A stretch of 64,000 nt of DNA. Origin: Candidatus Nanosynbacter sp. HMT-352 (GTDB lineage: Bacteria > Patescibacteriota > Saccharimonadia > Saccharimonadales > Saccharimonadaceae). Within the stretch, counting starts at the first letter, position 1; every line of letters starts with the position of its first letter. The position numbers and the translations under genes were made by a program. Where the stretch lies: the NCBI RefSeq assembly GCF_022819345.1, contig NZ_CP089288.1:248001-312000 (forward strand), read 5' to 3'. Positions 1 through 6,781 of this stretch are shown here, one piece after another. The notes beneath the pieces were generated by a model, which worked only from the letters and a program-made list of their open reading frames with translations, ran no database searches and was not told where the DNA came from.

Positions 1-1
1 G

Positions 2-286
2 ACGAAAGGTGACTGTTCTATTAAAGATCCGGGTTCGGACGCTGACTCGCAGGCAAATTTTATCTGGAAAATCGCGCTTAATATCGTTGATGATTTGCTG
101 CAGCTTATTGGTTACACGACCGTTGGATATATTATATACGGTGGTTTCTTGATGATGACCAGTAACGGTGCTCCAGACAAGGCCGCTCATGGGCGAAAGA
201 CTATTATGAGTGCCGCGATTGGTTTGGTTATTGCCCTAGCTTCTGTTGCGTTGGTTAACTTTATATCATCAAATATAGGAGTATAA
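2..286 (+). CDS. VirB2/TrbC-like minipilin, 5'-partial
   Basis: The reading frame is open from the left edge, so the start lies outside the window. About 94 residues are visible, with two hydrophobic segments (LIGYTTVGYIIYGGFLMM and a C-terminal AAIGLVIALASVALVNFI) joined by a short polar loop (NGAPDKAAHGRKT). This two-helix hairpin with a basic loop is the VirB2/TrbC (T4SS pilin) fold seen in the next four genes. A TTG at 95 is only an internal codon. It ends 1 nt before the next start, so it heads or continues a pilin operon. Function is inferred from fold only: a membrane-embedded pilin subunit, possibly for a type IV secretion or surface appendage system. Confidence 0.75.
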   Translation, partial: TKGDCSIKDPGSDADSQANFIWKIALNIVDDLLQLIGYTTVGYIIYGGFLMMTSNGAPDKAAHGRKTIMSAAIGLVIALASVALVNFISSNIGV

Positions 287-287
287 A

Positions 288-572
288 ATGAGATATATGG
301 AATTTTTTGCTGGATTGTTGGGGAGTGCTGATAGTCTTGGTGTGCCGAAGGATAATGGTGTAGATATTATGAAGTTTGTTAATTTGGCATTTTGGGTGGC
401 TGGTGTCGTAGCCGTTATTATTGTTATTATTGCTGGAATAAACTATTCCCTGTCCTCTGGTGATCCAGCTAAGACTGCCAGCGCAAAGAATACTATTCTA
501 TATGCAGTCATCGGTTTGGTAATTATTGCTAACGCGATTGCTATAACAGGTTATATTATAGGAAAGGTTTAA
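288..572 (+). CDS. VirB2/TrbC-like minipilin
   Basis: 94 aa. Two transmembrane segments (about residues 30-50 and 70-92) flank the loop SSGDPAKTASAKN, the signature repeated in all pilins here (S-x-GD-x2-K-x3-AKNT-x2-YA-x2-GL). Unlike its neighbours it has no clear N-terminal signal peptide, only a short amphipathic start. Start ATG lies 1 nt after the previous stop and the next ATG is 1 nt after its stop, so the genes are translationally coupled. Likely a minor or alternative pilin subunit in the inner membrane. The role (secretion, adhesion or DNA uptake) cannot be told from the sequence. Confidence 0.75.
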   Translation: MRYMEFFAGLLGSADSLGVPKDNGVDIMKFVNLAFWVAGVVAVIIVIIAGINYSLSSGDPAKTASAKNTILYAVIGLVIIANAIAITGYIIGKV

Positions 573-573
573 G

Positions 574-960
574 ATGAAGATTTTTACAAAAATCCTGACG
601 GCTGGAATACTAATGATTGGGCTTCTTGGAGTGTTCACTCCAGCGGTGTCTGCGGCTAACGGTATCGATATTTGCTCAAAGGAAAATGGAAGCGACAACT
701 CTGTCTATTGTCAAAATAAAGATAGCGGTGAAGGTCAGGTGAATGGTATTATAAAAACTATCGTTGAAGTTCTACTTATGGCTGTCGGTGCTATCTCGAT
801 TATTATGATAGTTATTGGTGGTATTTTATTTGCGCTTTCCAGTGGTGATGCTCAGAAGGCTGCAAAAGCTAGGAATACTGTTTTATATGCGGTAGTCGGT
901 TTGGCTGTATCATTATTCGCATCAGCAATTGTTAATTTTGTATTTAATAGGTTTAATTAG
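574..960 (+). CDS. VirB2/TrbC-like minipilin with signal peptide
   Basis: 128 aa. Residues 1-28 form a typical signal peptide ending in AVSAANG, so mature pilin would start near residue 28. A short extracytoplasmic segment with two cysteines (DICSKEN, VYCQN) follows; these could form a disulfide. Two transmembrane helices then flank the loop SSGDAQKAAKARNT. The gene is 1 nt from the upstream pilin stop and 8 nt from the next start, where GGAG in taggagaaaat serves as ribosome binding site. Family knowledge: VirB2/TrbC pilins polymerise with lipid into a tube. That this one does so is inference. Confidence 0.78.
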   Translation: MKIFTKILTAGILMIGLLGVFTPAVSAANGIDICSKENGSDNSVYCQNKDSGEGQVNGIIKTIVEVLLMAVGAISIIMIVIGGILFALSSGDAQKAAKARNTVLYAVVGLAVSLFASAIVNFVFNRFN

Positions 961-968
961 GAGAAAAT

Positions 969-1346
969 ATGAAAAAATCAATCATATCAATAGCAATTAT
1001 GATCTGTGCGGTGTTTGGAGCATCGGTTTTATCTACTGCTTCCCTGTCGGGCAGTGTTTCTGCTCAGGTATCTAAAGGAATTGATACGGCTACAACATCG
1101 GAAATGAAAGGTAAAAGTATTGACGGTGATAACGGTCTAATAAAAACAGTAGTTAATGTTTTGCTTTGGGCTGTGGGTATTTTGTCTGTTATTATGATTA
1201 TCTTTAGCGGATTTCGCTATATTACTTCGGCTGGCGACGCTTCAAAGACAAAATCTGCTCAGAGTACGCTCACCTATTCAGTGGTTGGACTAATTGTGGC
1301 TATTATGGCATACGCGATCGTCAATATGGTTACAAATCGACTATAA
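969..1346 (+). CDS. VirB2/TrbC-like minipilin with signal peptide
   Basis: 125 aa. N-terminal signal peptide to about residue 34 (SGSVSAQ), then a polar stretch, then two transmembrane helices around the loop TSAGDASKTKSAQST. No cysteines in the mature part, in contrast to the previous pilin. Preceded by GGAG at 960-963. It is the last gene of the tightly packed set from 2 to 1346. The following pilin has its own promoter, so this transcript may end or read through here. It is close to the 1423 gene at the C-terminus (AYAIVNMV shared), suggesting recent duplication. Confidence 0.78.
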   Translation: MKKSIISIAIMICAVFGASVLSTASLSGSVSAQVSKGIDTATTSEMKGKSIDGDNGLIKTVVNVLLWAVGILSVIMIIFSGFRYITSAGDASKTKSAQSTLTYSVVGLIVAIMAYAIVNMVTNRL

Positions 1347-1362
1347 TAAATCCATAATTAGT

Positions 1363-1391
1363 TTTACAAATAACAGATAAAAATGTATAAT
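1363..1391 (+). promoter_or_regulatory. Promoter of the fifth pilin gene
   Basis: TTTACA at 1363-1368, a 17-bp spacer, and TATAAT at 1386-1391. Both elements are near consensus. The predicted transcript would start near 1398 with a leader of about 25 nt holding an AAGGAG ribosome binding site (acaaggagaaaat). This suggests the fifth pilin is expressed separately and strongly. Confidence 0.7.
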
Positions 1392-1422
1392 AGTAATATC
1401 ATTAAACAAGGAGAAAATAACA

Positions 1423-1800
1423 ATGAATAAATTAAAATTAATCTTGGCGGGACTACTGGTAGTACCAACTGTTGCTTTGGCTGTAGCTCCAGCTGCAAGC
1501 GCCGAAGGTGATTTTACCTTAACTAATGGCGTAAATAGTGCAAGAGGAGAAGGTGTGAGTGAAACCGCTTCAGATCCTCAAACTTTGGTTAAGCAATTTG
1601 TAAATATATTCTTGTTTGCCGTCGGTGCATTAAGCGTTATTATGCTTATCTGGGGTGGTATCCGTTACACCACTTCAGCCGGTGACAGTAATAAGGTTAC
1701 TGCAGCTAAGAACACAGTTTTGTACGCAATTGTTGGTTTGGTGGTTGCAATTTTGGCATACGCAATCGTCAATATGGTTATCGATAAGTTTAAGGGTTAA
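1423..1800 (+). CDS. VirB2/TrbC-like minipilin, probable major form
   Basis: 125 aa. Signal peptide residues 1-27 ending in APAASA before EGD. Mature part has a short polar N-terminus and two transmembrane helices around the loop TSAGDSNKVTAAKNT. It has its own near-consensus promoter, a good Shine-Dalgarno, and a strong terminator right after the stop, unlike its four upstream relatives. This isolation and the strong signals suggest it is the abundant pilin and the others are minor subunits; this is inference. Family: VirB2/TrbC. Confidence 0.8.
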   Translation: MNKLKLILAGLLVVPTVALAVAPAASAEGDFTLTNGVNSARGEGVSETASDPQTLVKQFVNIFLFAVGALSVIMLIWGGIRYTTSAGDSNKVTAAKNTVLYAIVGLVVAILAYAIVNMVIDKFKG

Positions 1801-1814
1801 TCTACTCTACCGGT

Positions 1815-1847
1815 AAAAAAGAGCCTCGCTGATGAGGTTCTTTTTTT
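1815..1847 (+). terminator. Intrinsic terminator after pilin cluster
   Basis: GAGCCTC at 1821-1827 pairs with GAGGTTC at 1834-1840 (one G-U), loop of 6, A-tract before and seven T after. Confidence 0.85.
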
Positions 1848-1852
1848 ATGGC

Positions 1853-1884
1853 TAAAAAAATACCGCCAATTTGTGACGGTATTT
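1853..1884 (-). terminator. Intrinsic terminator of hsp20
   Basis: Read on the minus strand, AAATACCG (1884-1877) pairs with CGGTATTT (1865-1858), followed by a T run. It lies 16 nt past the hsp20 stop and back to back with the pilin terminator. Confidence 0.8.
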
Positions 1885-1899
1885 TCTGTGAAATGGTTT

Positions 1900-2394
1900 T
1901 TACAGAACTTGAATCTTCTTTGCTTTTTCTTGCTTTATCTTTTCAAAAGTAATTGTCAAAACGCCATCTTTTAATTCTGCCTTAACACCTTCTTCATTTA
2001 CAGCGGTTGGCAATGCTAATGTACGGCTGAATTCACCCCAGTAACATTCTTGGATGTGCCATTGGCGAACATCTGCTTCGTCACCGCTAGACAGTGTGCC
2101 GCTAATTGTTAAGATGCCGTCAGAAATGCTTACGTCTAGGTCGTTTCGATCTACGCCGGCAGTACGAGCTTTGATAACTAGGTTATTTTCTGTCTCAAAA
2201 ACGTCAACAGCCAATTGACCCATTGCATCATCAGCTTCATCTTCCCAATTGTCGTCGGATCGTGTTGTTGATGTACTGTTGCTTCTACTGTTGTCGTCGT
2301 CAAAACCAGGTAGCAGATCGTCGTTATCATCGTCAATAAACGCCGCAGCCAATTCCTGTTCTGTTAGTAATGTATCATCTTGCTTTCGGGCCAT
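1900..2394 (-). CDS. Small heat shock protein Hsp20
   Basis: 164 aa. ATP-independent chaperone that holds unfolding proteins. Residues 1-60 are a very acidic, Ser/Thr-rich low-complexity arm (FIDDDNDDLLPGFDDD). The alpha-crystallin domain spans roughly 62-155, with the typical GVDRNDLDVSISDGILTISG strand pair and the A-x-x-x-x-GVL motif (AELKDGVLTITF) near the end. I start at the ATG at 2394 because GGAGG sits 5 nt upstream (2400-2404); an in-frame ATG at 2406 would place that site inside the gene. The acidic arm is longer than usual. No CIRCE element is visible upstream, so it is not obviously in the HrcA regulon. Confidence 0.9.
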   Translation of the reverse strand: MARKQDDTLLTEQELAAAFIDDDNDDLLPGFDDDNSRSNSTSTTRSDDNWEDEADDAMGQLAVDVFETENNLVIKARTAGVDRNDLDVSISDGILTISGTLSSGDEADVRQWHIQECYWGEFSRTLALPTAVNEEGVKAELKDGVLTITFEKIKQEKAKKIQVL

Positions 2395-2498
2395 AATTTC
2401 CTCCACTTTTATAATAGGCTCATTGACAAAGTCTTTATTAGTATAACTGTAATGTGCGTTATAATCAACAGAGAAAGGCTTAAAACGTAAAAATTACA

Positions 2499-3173
2499 AT
2501 GTTTGACACGCTATTATCAATCATCGCTCCTCACCACTGTTATAAGTGTGGTAAAACGGGTGGTATTTTATGCTTAGATTGTAAAAAATACATCATGAGT
2601 CGGAAGTATGATATGTGTGTATTATGTGGTGATTTATTGGAGAATGGCAACTTATGTAAAAAACATAAGCTCCCCTGTGATATGATCTGGTGCTTTTCGC
2701 GACGTACAGGTGTTGTTGCAAAAATAATTGATGATTATAAGTTTAATCGTGTTCAGGCGGCGGCTGGATTGCTAAGTGAGTTCTTAGACGAAGCTCTGCC
2801 TGAATTGCCGTCAGGTACAGTAATCGTACCGATTCCTACAATTTCTAAGAATATTCGGCGTCGTGGATTTGATCATATCCGAAAAATTGCTATTAAACTA
2901 TCTCGACGTAGAAAAATAGAGTGCTGTTCCCTGCTCCGGCGCAGAAATAACGTCACCCAGCACTTTACGAAGTCTTCCGCCCAGAGAAAACGTCAAGCAA
3001 AGGAGTTTTTTGAAATTGCGGGTAAAGTTGATAAAAATAAGCGATATATCATTATTGACGATATCTTTACGACTGGCTCAACTGTATTAGCGGCGGCGGA
3101 ATGTTTGAGAAAAAATGGTGCTAAACACGTGGACATTGCGGTTATTGCCAGGCACGGGCGCCCGAAGCTATGA
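2499..3173 (+). CDS. comF: ComF family phosphoribosyltransferase-like protein
   Basis: 224 aa. N-terminal zinc-ribbon-like region with two Cys pairs (CYKC at 14-17 and CLDC at 25-28, then CVLC at 41-44). C-terminal phosphoribosyltransferase domain with the PRPP loop IIIDDIFTTGST at 184-195 and the ComF hallmark RRRGFDH near 125. Family role: needed for DNA uptake in natural competence, probably as a DNA-handling or nucleotide-linked factor. Start ATG at 2499 has only a weak upstream purine stretch; a TATAAT lies at 2460-2465. Its 3' end overlaps the convergent rlmH by 6 nt. Nearby pilins make a role in DNA import plausible for an organism that must scavenge nucleotides. Confidence 0.9.
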   Translation: MFDTLLSIIAPHHCYKCGKTGGILCLDCKKYIMSRKYDMCVLCGDLLENGNLCKKHKLPCDMIWCFSRRTGVVAKIIDDYKFNRVQAAAGLLSEFLDEALPELPSGTVIVPIPTISKNIRRRGFDHIRKIAIKLSRRRKIECCSLLRRRNNVTQHFTKSSAQRKRQAKEFFEIAGKVDKNKRYIIIDDIFTTGSTVLAAAECLRKNGAKHVDIAVIARHGRPKL

Positions 3174-3620
3174 GTGATGATAATGACTGCCGCGATGGAT
3201 TTCTTGGGCGCGGTATAATTGCTCAGCTAAAATAAGACGAACTAATTGGTGTGGAAACACTAAGTTCGATAACGACCAGACGACGTTGGATTTTTGGCGC
3301 AAGTCGCCAGTAACTCCGTAAGCGCCACCGATGATGAAGACAATATGCTTGTCGATATGTTCGGTTATTAGGTTAGATAATTCCGGCGATGATAAGTTTT
3401 TTCCGCGCTCATCGAGCAAAATAACGAAGTCGTCCGAATTAAGGCGTGAAAAAATACGTTCAGACTCTTCCTGGCGCGCTCTGTCGCCTTCAAAGCTTGA
3501 ATGCGGTAGAATAATCATTTCCGCAGCAAATGGTGCTCGTAGACGCTCTAAAAAACGAGAAATGCCTGGTTGAACCCAGACTTCGTGCTTTTTTCCGATT
3601 GTTATAATGGTGATTTTCAT
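3168..3620 (-). CDS. rlmH: 23S rRNA (pseudouridine1915-N3)-methyltransferase
   Basis: 150 aa. SPOUT-family methyltransferase that methylates pseudouridine 1915 of 23S rRNA (E. coli numbering) using SAM. The knot is visible: LLDERGK, FIIGGAYGV (SAM site) and the C-terminal motif LSNLVFPHQLVRLILAEQLYRA. Length fits the family. The frame is open for 30 codons upstream, but that part is the reverse of tRNA-Ser, so the ATG at 3620 is the start. The start codon lies 8 nt after the CCA end of tRNA-Ser(CGA), with no Shine-Dalgarno between them. The mRNA would therefore come from a tRNA-mRNA co-transcript or be nearly leaderless. Confidence 0.95.
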   Translation of the reverse strand: MKITIITIGKKHEVWVQPGISRFLERLRAPFAAEMIILPHSSFEGDRARQEESERIFSRLNSDDFVILLDERGKNLSSPELSNLITEHIDKHIVFIIGGAYGVTGDLRQKSNVVWSLSNLVFPHQLVRLILAEQLYRAQEIHRGSHYHHS

Positions 3621-3628
3621 AATATCTA

Positions 3629-3716
3629 TGGCGGAGAGAGAGGGATTCGAACCCTCGATGAGTTGCCCCATACCGCTTTTCGAGAGCGGCCAGTTCAACC
3701 ACTCCTGCACCTCTCC
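3629..3716 (-). tRNA. tRNA-Ser (anticodon CGA), CCA encoded
   Basis: Acceptor GGAGAGG pairs with TCTCTCC. Anticodon arm CCGCT-CTCGAAA-AGCGG gives CGA. It has a long variable arm, T arm with GGTTCGAATCC, and discriminator G followed by encoded CCA (3629-3631). Reads UCG codons. rlmH begins 8 nt downstream. Confidence 0.96.
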
Positions 3717-3728
3717 ATAAAGCTAATG

Positions 3729-3805
3729 TGGTACACCCGGCAAGATTCGAACTTACGACCTCTGGCTCCGCAAGCCAGCGCTCTATCCAGCTGAGCTACG
3801 GGTGC
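3729..3805 (-). tRNA. tRNA-Arg (anticodon GCG), CCA encoded
   Basis: Acceptor GCACCCG pairs with CGGGTGT, discriminator A, encoded CCA (3729-3731). Anticodon arm CTGGC-TTGCGGA-GCCAG, so the anticodon is GCG. Most bacteria read CGU/CGC/CGA with a tRNA-Arg of genomic anticodon ACG edited to ICG by TadA. A G34 species reads only CGU and CGC, so a separate tRNA for CGA is needed. Confidence 0.95.
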
Positions 3806-3906
3806 ATACAGCCTTTCGAAAAGGCTATAATAAAAATATAAGGTACCTTCATTGCTATAAAGCACTGAACTTTTGTATTCTACCACATAAAATATAGTCA
3901 ATCAAG

Positions 3907-4425
3907 CTATAGCTTTATCAGCCGAATAAACTTCTCTAAGGCGTCTGGCTTAATTTCTTGCATTGGTAGGCGCGCTCCGAGCATATCGACAATTCTCTCG
4001 CCCTCTGCTTCGGAAAAGTAAATAGTTAAACCTGGCGAAAATCGTTTTACGGGCAATAATAGAATCGAATGTTGGTTGTTTTCGTGAATTAATCCAAATG
4101 CGCGAAATTCGCTAAAATCGTGTAAAACATCGGCGATGTAAATGCCTTTGGGGCTAATCGCGTAGTTTATTATTTGAGGAGTTTTGTTTGATAATACAAA
4201 CAAGGCTACAGCCATAATTGGCAATAAAACAGCGAAAGTCCAGTTCTTAAACACCAAAATTGCTAAAGCCATTAAACCTATCAACACAATGACAAAAAAC
4301 ACGTACCACAATTTACCGCGTTGAACTTGCACACCTTCTGGTGCGTTCCAGGCTATTGGCTCGGTTAAATCAATCCTGTCAGGTGATGGCGTTTCAAAGT
4401 CTTGGTTTTCTGGACTATCGTTCAT
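3907..4425 (-). CDS. Two-helix membrane protein of unknown function
   Basis: 172 aa. Acidic N-terminus (about 35 residues), two transmembrane helices at about 43-61 and 65-84 (VFFVIVLIGLMALAILVF and AVLLPIMAVALFVLS), then a soluble C-terminal domain of about 85 residues with SPKGIYIADVLHDFSEFRAFGLI. The layout resembles PH-like or YcxB-like small membrane proteins, but I cannot assign a function. No Shine-Dalgarno. A TATACT hexamer ends exactly 6 nt before the ATG, so the mRNA is probably leaderless. Confidence 0.8.
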   Translation of the reverse strand: MNDSPENQDFETPSPDRIDLTEPIAWNAPEGVQVQRGKLWYVFFVIVLIGLMALAILVFKNWTFAVLLPIMAVALFVLSNKTPQIINYAISPKGIYIADVLHDFSEFRAFGLIHENNQHSILLLPVKRFSPGLTIYFSEAEGERIVDMLGARLPMQEIKPDALEKFIRLIKL

Positions 4426-4431
4426 GGCGTT

Positions 4432-4460
4432 AGTATATCACGATGAGAATTAACGGACAA
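4432..4460 (-). promoter_or_regulatory. Promoter for the 172-aa membrane protein
   Basis: On the minus strand: TTGTCC (4460-4455), 17-bp spacer, TATACT (4437-4432), then 6 nt to the ATG at 4425. Predicted transcription start falls on or next to the start codon. Confidence 0.65.
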
Positions 4461-4868
4461 TTAAACGTTAGTGGTTGATCCGCCGCTTAAAGCTGCGCCA
4501 AGGATGAAGTTGATTATGGCGTAAGCAAAGACCGCGACTAATAGACCGATGATTGCGTATAAAATTGTGTTTTTGGCGTTTGTGACGGATTCTTTTTTAC
4601 CGCCAGATATTACGTAGCGAAAACCGCCGAAGATTAGCATAACGACGCTTAAAACGCCGACGCCGAATAGCATAATGTTGATGGCACGCCTTACGATTGA
4701 TGAATCACCATTAGCTAAGTTGGATGGCGTATTGTCGCCGCGTGCCGCGTTAATTCCGGCTGGTGCGCCGCCTTCACCTAATGCGGAAACTGGAGCAGTT
4801 ACTAAAGCTACGCCGAATCCGATTGTAAGTAATCCTATTGTAATCTTAGAGATGTATTCTTTTATCAT
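4461..4868 (-). CDS. VirB2/TrbC-like minipilin (sixth copy)
   Basis: 135 aa. Signal peptide about residues 1-29 (ALVTAPVSALG), polar segment with GINAARGD, then two transmembrane helices around the loop ISGGKKESVTNAKNT. GINAARGD is close to the GVNSARGE of the 1423 pilin, so these two are closest relatives. It lies away from the main array on the opposite strand with its own leaderless-type promoter (TATAAT ends 6 nt before ATG). Short Gly/Ser-rich tail after helix two. Confidence 0.78.
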   Translation of the reverse strand: MIKEYISKITIGLLTIGFGVALVTAPVSALGEGGAPAGINAARGDNTPSNLANGDSSIVRRAINIMLFGVGVLSVVMLIFGGFRYVISGGKKESVTNAKNTILYAIIGLLVAVFAYAIINFILGAALSGGSTTNV

Positions 4869-4874
4869 AATCCT

Positions 4875-4904
4875 ATTATACTCTATTTACGATAAAGCTA
4901 TCAA
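4875..4904 (-). promoter_or_regulatory. Promoter of the sixth pilin
   Basis: TTGATA (4904-4899), 18-bp spacer, TATAAT (4880-4875), then 6 nt to the ATG at 4868. Confidence 0.7.
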
Positions 4905-4940
4905 TAATTGCACTTATATGGTACACTAAATAGTGAGTTT

Positions 4941-5033
4941 GGAGGAGTACCCAAGTGGCTGAAGGGGACGGTTTGCTAAATCGTTAGTACGGAGAGATCT
5001 GTAGCGGGGGTTCGAATCCCCCCTCCTCCGCCA
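4941..5033 (+). tRNA. tRNA-Ser (anticodon GCT), CCA encoded
   Basis: Acceptor GGAGGAG pairs with CTCCTCC. Anticodon arm ACGGT-TTGCTAA-ATCGT gives GCT (reads AGU/AGC). Long variable arm, discriminator G, encoded CCA. Confidence 0.96.
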
Positions 5034-5050
5034 AAATTCAGAGATAGTAC

Positions 5051-5140
5051 GGAAGGGTGACCGAGTGGTTGAAGGTACCGGTCTTGAAAACCGGCGTGCG
5101 GTAAAACGTACCGAGGGTTCGAATCCCTCCCCTTCCGCCA
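5051..5140 (+). tRNA. tRNA-Ser (anticodon TGA), CCA encoded
   Basis: Acceptor GGAAGGG pairs with CCCTTCC. Anticodon arm CCGGT-CTTGAAA-ACCGG gives TGA (reads UCA and wobble). Long variable arm, discriminator G, encoded CCA. 17 nt after tRNA-Ser(GCT), so a tandem transcript is likely. Confidence 0.96.
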
Positions 5141-5160
5141 AAATAGTGCTATTGAATTTG

Positions 5161-5196
5161 AAAAATAGGAGATCCATGTGAGTCTCCTATTTTTAT
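5161..5196. terminator. Bidirectional intrinsic terminator
   Basis: Perfect 12-bp stem AAAAATAGGAGA (5161-5172) / TCTCCTATTTTT (5183-5194) with a 10-nt loop. A/T tracts on both sides serve the tRNA-Ser pair on the plus strand and the VanZ-RDD gene on the minus strand. Confidence 0.85.
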
Positions 5197-5214
5197 TGGT
5201 TTTGATGGAGTTTT

Positions 5215-6372
5215 TTATTTCTCTTGTTTGACTTGAATCGTACTTTCATAACTTGCGCCAGATAGACGATCAAACATAAAACGTCGGTTAAATAGGGCTA
5301 TTATAATTGTAATTAATACGAATAATATGAATACTAATAACGCAATTGCGAGCAGACAGAGAAACAATAACGAATCTGCTTCCTTATTAAATTTATTCGC
5401 TAGGTAAAACAAGCCTGCGGGAATGATGCGAAAATATATCGTAAGTAAGATTCCTCTGAAAATTGTGCGAATCCATTTTTTATTTTCAAATGTTAGCCCA
5501 AACTTTAATAATGCGCTACCAAAAGTTTTACCATTCAGTAGAGGAATTAGGCTAAAATAGAGGGCTAAAAATAGCGAAAACGGAAGTTGGGTTTTTGATA
5601 AGGTGTAAGGAATACGGATGATAACAGCGTCGATTATTAGAGATAAACTAACGCGAATTCCAGAAACTCGTGAGCCAGCCTCAAGGGATTTTTCATCTAT
5701 TTCTTCCCTGGACGGAAGTAGCCATGTCGCAAACCAGCCCAGAAAGTAACCGATGCATCCGCCTATCGTGTTCTGGATGACGTCATCGACGTCGGCTAAT
5801 CGGTAAGGTCCTGAATAGATGAAATAAAGTCCAGATAATTGAGTTATCTCAAAGAATAAACTTAAAATAGCTGTTAATAACAACGTCTTTTTAAGGCTAC
5901 ATTTGAAATAGTATCGCAGATAAATTCCGAACGGAATGAGCATTAAAACGTTGAAAGCAGGAACGTAGAAAGTGGGATGTTTTATCGCCGTAATCCAAGT
6001 TGAACTATCTGTTAATATAAGTGGATTGTTCTTTATAAAATCTGCGACGAATGAAAACGGGATTAAATTCAGATTTTCTGCGTAAGTTGTGTGAACGGAT
6101 TCTGGATTTGGTAACGGTAAAATAACTAAGAAATACACAGTTAATAAATACAGAATAAAGGAATACAAAATCAAAGTCCGCAGCTTATTGACGGAGCCAT
6201 ATTTTCGATAGTTCGCAATCATATACGGCAACGTGATAAGAAAAGCCAAAATTGGAAAAAGTATCAGCGCGACCTTAATAGAAATTAGATATCCCATAAA
6301 CTCCATTATACTAAACATTTTCTCTGTAAAAATCAGAATAGCTATTTCTATGCTGGGAAATATACTTGACAA
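5215..6372 (-). CDS. VanZ-like membrane protein with C-terminal RDD domain
   Basis: 385 aa, strongly hydrophobic. The first half is a VanZ-like domain: NLIPF near 100, a four-helix core, FFEITQL and the diagnostic R-x2-D-x-DD-x3-NT-x-GG-x2-G string (RLADVDDVIQNTIGG) near 195. The second half (about 235-370) matches an RDD-type membrane domain with D in SLIIDAVIIR and GKTFGSALLKFGL. VanZ proteins affect teicoplanin tolerance and cell-envelope properties in Firmicutes, and RDD domains occur in transporters. The combined role here is unknown. Several Met codons near the N-terminus (6372, 6318, 6306) make the start uncertain; the longest form is given. Its 5' end overlaps the TTGACA of the divergent promoter. 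Confidence 0.8.
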   Translation of the reverse strand: MSSIFPSIEIAILIFTEKMFSIMEFMGYLISIKVALILFPILAFLITLPYMIANYRKYGSVNKLRTLILYSFILYLLTVYFLVILPLPNPESVHTTYAENLNLIPFSFVADFIKNNPLILTDSSTWITAIKHPTFYVPAFNVLMLIPFGIYLRYYFKCSLKKTLLLTAILSLFFEITQLSGLYFIYSGPYRLADVDDVIQNTIGGCIGYFLGWFATWLLPSREEIDEKSLEAGSRVSGIRVSLSLIIDAVIIRIPYTLSKTQLPFSLFLALYFSLIPLLNGKTFGSALLKFGLTFENKKWIRTIFRGILLTIYFRIIPAGLFYLANKFNKEADSLLFLCLLAIALLVFILFVLITIIIALFNRRFMFDRLSGASYESTIQVKQEK

Positions 6373-6394
6373 AAAACAAAGCTTATGCTAACAT
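6366..6394 (+). promoter_or_regulatory. Promoter for the 113-aa unknown protein
   Basis: TTGACA at 6366-6371, 17-bp spacer, TAACAT at 6389-6394. Leader of about 38 nt with an AAGAAAG stretch before the ATG at 6439. Confidence 0.55.
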
Positions 6395-6438
6395 TGTAAT
6401 TAGTATTCTAAAAATAGATACAAAAAGAAAGAATAAAA

Positions 6439-6780
6439 ATGAATTTAGTACAACAGTTTTTCACCGTTACAACTATGTTTGTCAGTTTGAATGTAGCGTT
6501 TGGTGTGCTGCTGCACGACACCAACGTCGATAAAGCGTTTTTGTCATCTTGGAAAACATATAGCGTTCAAAGTGGCGTTGAGGATGAAATAAAAATGCCA
6601 GAAACAAAGCCCCATACTCATCCAGAACATGCTCAATTGTCAAATGTGCTGAAAGAGGGTTCGGCGCGACCGCGAACTACGCCTCGTAACAACGATAAGA
6701 AGCGATTACGCCAAAAATATGCCGCTCGTGGTCAGCATACTTTTGACGGATATCACCTTGACTTTGAAGGTGTGAGTTAG
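6439..6780 (+). CDS. Unknown small protein with N-terminal hydrophobic helix
   Basis: 113 aa. Residues 5-25 form a hydrophobic helix (FFTVTTMFVSLNVAFGVLL) that could be a membrane anchor. The rest is polar and basic, with a Lys/Arg-rich stretch around 80-95 (NNDKKRLRQKYAARG). Topology is probably N-terminus inserted and basic tail in the cytoplasm, but this is uncertain. No family recognised. It has a visible promoter and ends 1 nt before the convergent valS stop. Confidence 0.6.
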   Translation: MNLVQQFFTVTTMFVSLNVAFGVLLHDTNVDKAFLSSWKTYSVQSGVEDEIKMPETKPHTHPEHAQLSNVLKEGSARPRTTPRNNDKKRLRQKYAARGQHTFDGYHLDFEGVS

Positions 6781-6781
6781 G

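Noticed and set aside
3570..3901. Open frames over tRNA-Ser and tRNA-Arg with peptides like GERGIRTLDELP and VAQLDRALACGARG
   Set aside because: These are well-known spurious translations of tRNA genes.
4926..5177. 83-aa minus-strand frame across two tRNA-Ser genes
   Set aside because: Translation of tRNA complements; no start signals.
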